DNA from: Dyadobacter pollutisoli
Lineage (GTDB): Bacteria > Bacteroidota > Bacteroidia > Cytophagales > Spirosomataceae
Direction of reading: 5' to 3'
Assembly: GCF_026625565.1 (NCBI RefSeq)
Contig: NZ_CP112998.1
Span: forward strand, 250,501-314,500
DNA length: 64,000 nt
Shown here: piece by piece, positions 25,673 to 32,920 of the stretch
Layout of the letters: every line of letters begins with the position of its first letter
How positions within the stretch are numbered: position 1 is the first letter of the stretch
Made by a program: the position numbers and the translations under genes
Notes under the pieces: generated by a model
Seen by the model: the letters and a program-made list of their open reading frames with translations, nothing else
Database searches by the model: none
What the model was told of the DNA's origin: nothing

Positions 25673-26416
25673 ATGATTAATTGTGTAATTGTCGACGATG
25701 AGCCACTGGCCCGGGAAGGGCTGGCGAACTACGTCAAAGAGGTTGATTTCCTGCAATTGGCTGCTACCTGCGAAAACCCGCTGGAAGTCATTAATGTAAT
25801 GGATCAGCATCAGATCGACCTGATATTTTTGGACATTCAAATGCCGAAGATGAATGGTATCGACTTCCTCAGAAGTGTACAAAACTCACCAATGGTCATT
25901 ATCACAACGGCCTATCCCAGCTACGCACTGGAAGGTTTTCAGCTGAATGTGATGGATTATCTGCTGAAACCGATCACATTCGATCGTTTTTTCAAATCCG
26001 CAAACAAGGCAAGGGATTATCACCGGCTGGTGGCGAAATCAGTGGCGGCGGATTCTCAGAAATCAGAACCCAAGGCCGATTATTTCTTTATCAAATGCGG
26101 CAGCAAATACGAAAAGATATTTTTCGAGGATATTCTTTTTGTCGAAGGAATGCAAAATTACGTGACCATTTACACCAGAAAAGGCAAGTATATCACACTT
26201 TTAAATCTCAAAAATCTCGAACAAAATCTCGATAGCCGCTCGTTTATCCGTGTGCACAAGTCCTATATGGTGTCCGTCAGTAAGATCGAGGGTATTGAGG
26301 GCAATGAGATTTTTATCCAGTCGCATCTGATCCCTATCAGCCGGAATTACCGCGAGCAAGTTATTGAGCAGGTCGTTAATAGTAAGCTGCTCGACAAAAA
26401 TCGCGGGCTTATTTGA
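25673..26416 (+). CDS. LytTR-family response regulator
   Basis: 247 residues. The receiver domain has DDE (8-10) and phosphoacceptor Asp54 in LIFLDIQMPKMNG. The LytTR DNA-binding domain spans about 145-240 with DYFFIKCGSKYEKIFFEDILFVEG, YVTIYTRKGKYITLLNL and FIRVHKSYMVSVSKI. It is the partner of the kinase just upstream. The end overlaps the convergent gene by 8 bp. Confidence 0.93.
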   Translation: MINCVIVDDEPLAREGLANYVKEVDFLQLAATCENPLEVINVMDQHQIDLIFLDIQMPKMNGIDFLRSVQNSPMVIITTAYPSYALEGFQLNVMDYLLKPITFDRFFKSANKARDYHRLVAKSVAADSQKSEPKADYFFIKCGSKYEKIFFEDILFVEGMQNYVTIYTRKGKYITLLNLKNLEQNLDSRSFIRVHKSYMVSVSKIEGIEGNEIFIQSHLIPISRNYREQVIEQVVNSKLLDKNRGLI

Positions 26417-27515
26417 CGTGGAATTCCAATGTCATGGTCGCGCCGGATTTTTGCGCTGTTTTCTTCGTAATATCCCTGTCAAACGGCCGGTTGATGTTAT
26501 TACCAGCCAGGTCTTCCAGCCTTGTATCAATTTGTAGAGAATATTTTCCTGCTGTCCAGTTTGCAGTGGGAATGAACCGGGCAATGGTTTCTGTTTCATT
26601 AAACTGCCATTTTCCCGAAACGATCATCGCATTGTCGTTTTTCACCTTCATCGCCTCATTCAGCAGGCCGTAGTCTAGTGGTTCTCCAAAATTGATTTGC
26701 AGTGGATTGGAGGTATTGATCGCAGGAATGCCTAGTTTCCAATTCTTGGGCTCCGGCGACAAACTGTCCCGGGCAATGGTGACAAAATCTTTGGTATAAG
26801 TTTGGAAAAGTGAAGCTCCTTGCTGATCGTGCCATTGACGTGATACTACGATCTGGTAACCTCCATTTTTTGTCAACGGAGCGCCTAGTTTTTGATTGGG
26901 TATCAGGTCACGTTTCGTTCGGCCCGGATCGAGCCATAGCGTTAACTTCGTCCTGTCCTCATTCCAAAGTTCGGGTTGCAGGTTCAGAAACGCCCCGGCG
27001 ACGGTATCCCGGCCATTTTTTACCAGCGCTACGTATTTGTCAGACAGCCCTTCCCGCATTGGCTGTGAGAAATGCATGTAAATTTTAAGCAGATTTTCCG
27101 GCAATGTGTCCTGAGAGGGATATATCGCAAGCAGTTTCGGGCTGTCCGCGATATCAGGTGCGGGGATCGAAAATGCCCCTACGCGTGCGCCTTTTGCCCA
27201 CACAACATAATGCAACCCGCGCGTGAAAGGTATCAGCGGAGTGAATGTAACGATCCCGTTTTCAATCGAATAGTCTCCCAAAACAGCTGTAACTGCGGGT
27301 GTTTCGGGTTGCGTTTTAGTTAGTAGATGTATCCTGATCAGCTGTTCAATGGAATCAGCGGGCACTTTTTCGGCCATTCGCAGCGGAAAAGTAATCGCTA
27401 CCGCTCTTTTGTCTTTCCAGGTAATGTCGATCGTGTCGGTTGCCGGGTTGCAAGAAAATAATGTATTGAAGAAAACAAAAAAAGTCAGGCCGTACATCAC
27501 GCACGACCTGACCAT
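26409..27515 (-). CDS. Ig-like-domain lipoprotein
   Basis: About 368 residues from MVRSCVMYGLTFFVFFNTLFSCN, a lipoprotein leader with lipobox LFSC. I prefer this start because the longer one at 27566 would run into the upstream gene. The rest is beta-rich with repeated Ig-like pieces: LLKIYMHFSQPMREGLSDKY, INFGEPLDYGLLNEAMKVK and WTAGKYSLQIDTRLEDLAGN, like the SbsA-type domains of cell-surface proteins. It sits at the end of a two-gene unit. Confidence 0.7.
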   Translation of the reverse strand: MVRSCVMYGLTFFVFFNTLFSCNPATDTIDITWKDKRAVAITFPLRMAEKVPADSIEQLIRIHLLTKTQPETPAVTAVLGDYSIENGIVTFTPLIPFTRGLHYVVWAKGARVGAFSIPAPDIADSPKLLAIYPSQDTLPENLLKIYMHFSQPMREGLSDKYVALVKNGRDTVAGAFLNLQPELWNEDRTKLTLWLDPGRTKRDLIPNQKLGAPLTKNGGYQIVVSRQWHDQQGASLFQTYTKDFVTIARDSLSPEPKNWKLGIPAINTSNPLQINFGEPLDYGLLNEAMKVKNDNAMIVSGKWQFNETETIARFIPTANWTAGKYSLQIDTRLEDLAGNNINRPFDRDITKKTAQKSGATMTLEFHVK

Positions 27516-27531
27516 ATTAAGAGCTGATTTT

Positions 27532-28647
27532 TTACAAATAACGTTCACTGGAAATCCAAAGGTCAAGACTACCGTTTGAGCGGCGTTGCAGCAGTACCAT
27601 TCGCGTATCGTCCAGCCTGTCCATCTGGATCACATTGGTTACGGGTAATGATACAAAATCGACACCGGCTGTGGCGAAGCTTTCCTCCACCGGCGTGGTT
27701 AAGGAACCCTGGTAGGTTTCAATGCTTTTGAATTTAACCTTGAAAACAGGCCGGGCCGAATTGGCCATCATTAAAAATGACTCATTGCCTTTTTTCATCG
27801 TCACCATGTCAATCGGCGAGTTACCGCTACCCATTTCGGCAACAGTTCTGCCTTTTACATGTGTTCCGGCTTTCAGTTCATCCATCGGGAACAGTACCAG
27901 CGGTGTGCAGGTATAGCTGGCTACGAGGTATTTTTTGCCACCGATTTCAGCGGTTGTAAATGTTCGGATTGGCGCTAATGTTTCGTATTTGCCGTGTGCA
28001 GCATGATAAATTTCAAGCGAAGCCTGATCCTGTTTGTCGGTAAAAGGAAATGGAATGCTCCTGAAAGTAGAATTGAAATCCTGACCGGAAAGGCCGCTTA
28101 CCAGCAATTTGCCATCAGCAAAACCAATGTCCGAAATAGCAGAAACGCGAACGGAGTTACCTCTTTTGTCCTTTGCGTCCTCGGCAGGTACATTGTTAAG
28201 TATCAGGCTTGAAAAAGGTACGTTTTTGGTGCTCACAGCCTGGATTTTTTCTCCGTCAATTTTGAAAAGTACCGGCGTACCATCGCTATGCTGCACCGCG
28301 CAATACACACTTTTTGATACCGGGTTAACCGCAATGTCTTGAATGGTAATGTTTTGTGCTTCCGTTCCTAACAGTGCCGCGATCTTCTGATCGATATTCT
28401 TGATCTCCACAGCTGGTACCTGAGTATTGCCAGCATCCTTGGTATCCATCGCAAATACAGTCGCGCTTTTCGAGTCGCCGATAAACAACACGCCGTCCGG
28501 TCCGAATGTCAGCGCGCTGATCGATTTGATTTCAGGCGTACCGACAATAAAACCATATTTTCCGTGCGACAGGCGCGTGGTGTTGGCCAGCAGCACCAAC
28601 CCGGCACCCATGACCGCCAAAACTAAATACATTTTTTTCATAGTCAA
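27532..28647 (-). CDS. Exported beta-propeller-like protein, uncharacterised
   Basis: 371 residues. An N-terminal hydrophobic leader (MKKMYLVLAVMGAGLVLLANTTR) is followed by repeated blade-type segments such as SALTFGPDGVLFIGDSKSATVFAM, IQDIAVNPVSKSVYCAVQ and ISDIGFADGKLLVSGL. I do not recognise the specific family. The Ig-like lipoprotein follows 16 bp later on the same strand, so the two are probably co-expressed. The upstream 28648-28912 interval is AT-rich and holds no gene that I can support. Confidence 0.6.
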   Translation of the reverse strand: MTMKKMYLVLAVMGAGLVLLANTTRLSHGKYGFIVGTPEIKSISALTFGPDGVLFIGDSKSATVFAMDTKDAGNTQVPAVEIKNIDQKIAALLGTEAQNITIQDIAVNPVSKSVYCAVQHSDGTPVLFKIDGEKIQAVSTKNVPFSSLILNNVPAEDAKDKRGNSVRVSAISDIGFADGKLLVSGLSGQDFNSTFRSIPFPFTDKQDQASLEIYHAAHGKYETLAPIRTFTTAEIGGKKYLVASYTCTPLVLFPMDELKAGTHVKGRTVAEMGSGNSPIDMVTMKKGNESFLMMANSARPVFKVKFKSIETYQGSLTTPVEESFATAGVDFVSLPVTNVIQMDRLDDTRMVLLQRRSNGSLDLWISSERYL

Positions 28648-28912
28648 TTCAGTTTAGTGATTGCGTAACGTGACTTTAAAAGGAATATGGTCGCTCATCC
28701 TACCCGTTCTAAATGGCCAACTTTTTTCAGAATAATTACATGTATTCGTCTGATAATCAATGTATATTATCGATATCGTATCAATGCGTGAATCTTAATG
28801 AAAATAACAGAGACGATTTGATTTTTGATATTATTTATCGATATGAAAAACAAAAAAAATGAAATGCGCGTTGAAATTATGACGGAAAATATCCTTCGTT
28901 GGAGTGAACACA

Positions 28913-30187
28913 ATGAATTCTTATCAGATTAAAAAAATCAGGCGGGTCGCCGCTGTGCTGCTGGCCGCTGCAATAGTTGGAGTTTTATCTGCCCTGGTTG
29001 CTGACACACTCAAAGTAATTACCGAACATTACGAAGCACTTTTTCTGGGCGTACTGCATCAAAACCGCTTTCTGATCTTCATTATTCCGCTCATCGGGCT
29101 CAGTACCATTCATGTTTTGCGGTATTTTTTGTTTCATAATAAAGCCAATAAAGGGATCAAGGAAGTACTCGACACGATTAATAAAAACGGTAATACGCTA
29201 CCTTCATACAAAATTTCTTCTCATTATTTCAATGGCTTGCTGACCGTGATTTTTGGCGGTTCCACGGGCATAGAAGTGTCCACGGTGGTGTCTACGGCAG
29301 CTATCGGCGCATTGTCCAGCAGGAAAGTGAGCTACCTGCGCAAGTACCGGACGGATCTCGTTTGTGCGGGCCTGGCTGCTGGTGTTACCGCGCTTTTCAA
29401 TGCACCCGTGGCTGGTTTTTTGTTCGCCTTCGAGGTTTTTACCCGACGCAGAAGCAAGCTGCATACGATTAGCGTTGTGACGGCTATTCTTGCTTCCTAT
29501 GCCATTACGCGGCTGTTTTTTTACAAACAGGTTTTTCATTTTAAAGTTACCGAATGGAATACATATGCCTTACCCTACATTGTTTTGCTGGGAGTGCTGG
29601 CCGGTCTTAATTCGGTTTACCTCACCAAAAGTGTATTATTTTTCAAGAAGTTTTTTGCCTCTTTTCACAACGATTACATCCGGATCATAGGCGGCTCGCT
29701 GCTTATATCTGCATTGATTTTCTTTGTTCCAAATCTTTATGGTGAAGGTTATGAAGGGATTAAGCATGTTTTCAGCCAGGTCAATGTGCCTTCGATGACG
29801 CTGATGTTACCGTTAGTCGCGGTGCTTTTACTAAAACCCATAGCCACTTCCGTGACTTTGGGCGCGGGTGGAGATGGCGGCGTATTTGCGCCCAGCCTGT
29901 TGATCGGGGCATTTCTGGGGCTGATCGTATGCGTGGTTTTAAACCATTACTTTGGCCTGGGACTGATTCCGGTCAATTTTGTACTTATTGGGATGGCGGC
30001 GGTGCTGAGCGGGAGCATTCACGCACCTTTTACTTCCATATTTCTGGTCTGTGCATTGGCCGATAATTATATTTTATTCATTCCAATCGTAATTGCCTGC
30101 CTGATCTCGAAATGGGTAGCACATGCCGTTTTTCCGTATTCGGTTTATACTTACCAGCCCAAAGTTGCATTGAAGAGGGCGGTTTAA
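28913..30187 (+). CDS. ClC-family chloride channel/transporter
   Basis: About 424 residues from the ATG at 28913, which has GGAG (28901-28904) at good spacing; a GTG at 28904 is less likely. Around ten membrane helices. The gating-Glu region reads GGSTGIEVSTVVST, so the Glu of GREGP is kept while the Arg and Pro are not. Then come TALFNAPVAGFLFAFEV, GAGGDGGVFAPSLLIGAF, and AAVLSGSIHAPFTSIF. There is no CBS domain. It would act as an anion channel or proton exchanger in the inner membrane. Confidence 0.88.
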   Translation: MNSYQIKKIRRVAAVLLAAAIVGVLSALVADTLKVITEHYEALFLGVLHQNRFLIFIIPLIGLSTIHVLRYFLFHNKANKGIKEVLDTINKNGNTLPSYKISSHYFNGLLTVIFGGSTGIEVSTVVSTAAIGALSSRKVSYLRKYRTDLVCAGLAAGVTALFNAPVAGFLFAFEVFTRRRSKLHTISVVTAILASYAITRLFFYKQVFHFKVTEWNTYALPYIVLLGVLAGLNSVYLTKSVLFFKKFFASFHNDYIRIIGGSLLISALIFFVPNLYGEGYEGIKHVFSQVNVPSMTLMLPLVAVLLLKPIATSVTLGAGGDGGVFAPSLLIGAFLGLIVCVVLNHYFGLGLIPVNFVLIGMAAVLSGSIHAPFTSIFLVCALADNYILFIPIVIACLISKWVAHAVFPYSVYTYQPKVALKRAV

Positions 30188-30194
30188 TTCATTC

Positions 30195-30613
30195 CCAAAT
30201 CGCGTAGCGATGTAACAGTCATGCAAGCGAATACGATATTTGCGCCGTACTAAATGTTACATACCTGACGGCATTCAAAAATGGCTATGAACGGTGACGT
30301 GCTACCGATATTTCGTGCCTGACGGCACTTGACATTTTGCCGTTTCGGTGGCATTTTGCTTTTTGAATTTGCGCCAAAAATGAGCGACGTCATAGCCAAG
30401 ATCTGAAATCGCGTAGCGATGCACCTCAGTAGCTACTTGACATTTTGCCGTTTCGGTGGCATTTTGCTTTTTGAATTTGCACCAAAAATGAGCGACGTCA
30501 TAGCCAAGATCTGAAATCGCGTAGCGATGCAACCTCGGTAGCCACCAACAATTTACCACCCATTTCCAAATCGCGTAGCGATGTAACAGTCATGCAAGCG
30601 AATACGATATTTG
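30195..30613. repeat. Repeat island: 48-bp direct repeats at both ends
   Basis: A 48-bp unit starting CCAAATCGCGTAGCGATGTA occurs at 30195-30242 and at 30566-30613 in the same orientation. Inside it is the perfect inverted repeat ATCGC-GTA-GCGAT, which appears four times in the island (30199, 30408, 30516, 30570). A further hairpin, GTGCC-TGAC-GGCAC, lies at 30315-30328. It looks like a cluster of REP-type intergenic elements. No gene in it is supported. Confidence 0.8.
30327..30531. repeat. 97-bp tandem direct repeat (two copies, 108-bp period)
   Basis: Copies at 30327-30423 and 30435-30531 differ at one base. Each starts ACTTGACATTTTGCCG and ends with ATCGCGTAGCGATGCA. Because the period is a multiple of three, a minus-strand open frame repeats the peptide HRYAISDLGYDVAHFW, but it is a by-product of the repeat. 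Confidence 0.85.
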
Positions 30614-30661
30614 TGCCTGTCAATAACAAATCAGGCTGACCGTAAATTGCTACTATACCCA

Positions 30662-31459
30662 TCATTTAGCCCCCACAACGGCCATTACCAGCGTGGCGGC
30701 ATTCTGCGCGGCAATTTCGTAGAAGGTCATCATATCGTCTTTGGCTTTGTGATTGGCGTTGTCGCTGATGCTGCGGATGATTAGAAAGGGTACATTTTGC
30801 TGATAGCAAGTTTGGGCAATGGCAGCGCCTTCCATTTCAGTGGCGGCGGCATTTAGCTCTTTGCGAAGCCTGGTCGTGACGATGCCGGAAGAGACAAATA
30901 CGTCACCCGTCACAATAATTCCCTTTCTCACAGCTGGGGCAACGCTGCCGGTCTCACGGTTTATTTTGGCCAAGGCCAATCCATTCGAAACGGACACCGC
31001 TTTTTGGACCAAAGCCGGGTCGCAATCAAAGGTTACCGGGTTTTCCTTCATCGTACTCGGATTTTTGGTGGCCCAGTAATGCATGCCGCCATCTTCCACC
31101 GCTCCGAAATCGTGGTAGGTGATCTGTGTGCCGACCACAATGTCGCCCGGAAGTAATGCAGGATCAATGCCGCCGGCTATGCCTGAGAAGACAATTTCCC
31201 TGGGTTTGAAATGCTCGATCATTAGTATGGTAGTAATGGCCGCATTGACCTTTCCAATACCAGTTTGCGCCAGTACCACCGGCCTTCCGTTCAAAATGCC
31301 TTTGGTGAAACGCACCTGAGCAATGACGGTATCCTGCTTGTTCTCCATTTTACTTTGCAGCAGAACGAGTTCGGGAGGAAATGCGCCGAGTACGCCGGTA
31401 ATGTCCTGTGCCTGGGCGTGAAAAGAAAACAGAAGCGAAAGCAGAAGAAGTTTTTTCAT
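30662..31459 (-). CDS. Exported 5'-methylthioadenosine/S-adenosylhomocysteine nucleosidase-like protein
   Basis: 265 residues of the purine/uridine phosphorylase superfamily. Residues 1-18 look like a signal peptide (FSFHAQAQ), unusual for this enzyme. Active-site marks are Glu30 in LGAFPPELVLL, FSGIAGGID, the Glu pair region ATEMEGAAIAQ (Glu210) and Asp233 in IIRSISDNAN. It would release adenine from nucleosides in the periplasm. The NCS2 permease gene ends 8 bp upstream, so the freed base could be imported directly. Confidence 0.82.
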   Translation of the reverse strand: MKKLLLLSLLFSFHAQAQDITGVLGAFPPELVLLQSKMENKQDTVIAQVRFTKGILNGRPVVLAQTGIGKVNAAITTILMIEHFKPREIVFSGIAGGIDPALLPGDIVVGTQITYHDFGAVEDGGMHYWATKNPSTMKENPVTFDCDPALVQKAVSVSNGLALAKINRETGSVAPAVRKGIIVTGDVFVSSGIVTTRLRKELNAAATEMEGAAIAQTCYQQNVPFLIIRSISDNANHKAKDDMMTFYEIAAQNAATLVMAVVGAK

Positions 31460-31467
31460 TTAATATA

Positions 31468-32766
31468 TCAAAAAATTAAGGCCAGTACGGCAAAGATGTC
31501 AATGATCCACAAAGCAAGACTGATTTCCCGGGTCCTTCCGGTAGCGATCTGCAATGCCGTCCAGCTCAGAAACCCCCAGATAATGCCCTGGGTAATGGAA
31601 TAGGTGAATGGAATGAGTACCATTGCGAGAAATGCCGGAAATGCTTCGTGCAGCTGTGACCAGTTGATTTTGACTACCGGCTTCATCATAAACACACCGA
31701 CCAATACCAGCGCAGGAGCCGTCGCAATGGCTGGTACTGCGCTCAGTAATGGTGACAAAAACAGAAATGGCAGAAAGAGAATGGCCCCTGTGATCGCGGT
31801 AAGGCCGGTTTTACCACCTTGCTCAATTCCGACTGCGGATTCAATGTAGGCGGTGCCGGGACTACTGCCGGTGAGCCCGGCAATGGTGGTGGAGAATGCA
31901 TCCACAATAAGCGATTTGCGGATGTTTCTGGGTTCACCGTTTTCGTCCAGTAAGTTGGCAGCCTCGGCCAGGCCGACGAATGTGGAAAGACTGTCAAACA
32001 TATCCGTGAACACAAATGCCAGAATGATAGGCGCCAGGCTCCATTTCAGCGAATTGACCAGGTCCAGCTGAAACAAAAGACTGAAATCCGGTTTGGAAAT
32101 AATATTGTTAATGGTGATCACCGCTTCCTCGCCACCCCACCAGCGTCCAATGGGCCACGCGAGCAGACTGGTCAGCATAATGCCGATGAGGATACTGCCT
32201 TTCACATTCCGGATCAGCAACACAACGGTGATGAGCAAACCGGCAATGAACGTCAGGGTGGGCGCATTAAGCTTGCCGAGCGTAACCATCGTGGCAGGGC
32301 TGGCGACAATGAATTTGGCATTGGCGAAGCCTATTAATGTGATAAACAGTCCGATACCCGAAGCAATCGCAAAACGCAGCGGCTTTGGAATGGCTTTGAC
32401 AATGTAGGATCGGACGTTAAAAACGGATAGCAAAAGGAAAAATATCCCGGACCAGAACACGGTGCCGAGCGCAACCTGCCAGCTTATTTTTTCAGTAAAT
32501 ACAGCAGTAAATGTAAAGAATGCATTCAATCCCATACCCGGTGCTACGAGGATCGGGTTATTGGCGTACAGTCCCATCATGAGGCTGCTGAAAAACGATA
32601 CGAGAATGGTGGCAGTCAGTACCGCCGAAAATGGCATGCCGGTTTGGCTCAAAATCGCCGGATTGACGATAATAATATATGCCGTTGCCAGAAAAGACGA
32701 TACGCCCGCCAGGATTTCTGTTGAAACGGAAATATTTTCTTTTTTTAGTCCTGAAAAGGAAAACAT
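31468..32766 (-). CDS. NCS2-family purine permease (AzgA/GhxP-like)
   Basis: 432 residues with about twelve membrane segments. The N-terminal ILAGVSSFLATAYIIIVNPAIL and NPILVAPGMGLNAFFTF are typical of the AzgA-type subfamily; later EAANLLDENGEPRNIRKSLIVDAFSTT and GSSPGTAYIESAVGIEQGGKTGL complete the substrate site. It imports adenine, guanine or hypoxanthine. It is the first gene of a purine salvage pair with the nucleosidase. Confidence 0.9.
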   Translation of the reverse strand: MFSFSGLKKENISVSTEILAGVSSFLATAYIIIVNPAILSQTGMPFSAVLTATILVSFFSSLMMGLYANNPILVAPGMGLNAFFTFTAVFTEKISWQVALGTVFWSGIFFLLLSVFNVRSYIVKAIPKPLRFAIASGIGLFITLIGFANAKFIVASPATMVTLGKLNAPTLTFIAGLLITVVLLIRNVKGSILIGIMLTSLLAWPIGRWWGGEEAVITINNIISKPDFSLLFQLDLVNSLKWSLAPIILAFVFTDMFDSLSTFVGLAEAANLLDENGEPRNIRKSLIVDAFSTTIAGLTGSSPGTAYIESAVGIEQGGKTGLTAITGAILFLPFLFLSPLLSAVPAIATAPALVLVGVFMMKPVVKINWSQLHEAFPAFLAMVLIPFTYSITQGIIWGFLSWTALQIATGRTREISLALWIIDIFAVLALIF

Positions 32767-32783
32767 AAAAGGTCGGTTTAATT

Positions 32784-32791
32784 CAAATATA
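32784..32791 (-). promoter_or_regulatory. Candidate -7 box for the purine salvage pair
   Basis: TATATTTG on the minus strand, 18 bp before the permease ATG. It fits TAnnTTTG. Confidence 0.35.
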
Positions 32792-32920
32792 TTTATTTAA
32801 ATCGAATCAGAAGGTTTTACGCAACCGGTTTCGTTGAATTCATTGAAATTAACCGGTTTCTTTCAAGTAATTTTCAATCCGTACCGGACTTTTCAGCGTG
32901 AATTATTACCTGATCATGAC

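Noticed and set aside
28848..28935. Short Lys-rich frame before the ClC gene
   Set aside because: About 28 codons overlapping the ClC start in another frame; no support beyond being open.
30302..30559. Minus-strand 85-codon open frame
   Set aside because: Its protein is a direct translation of the 97-bp tandem repeat; the period of 108 keeps the frame open by chance.
30195..30613. Possible CRISPR array
   Set aside because: Only two copies of each unit, units of different length nested in each other, and no regular unique spacers or cas genes.
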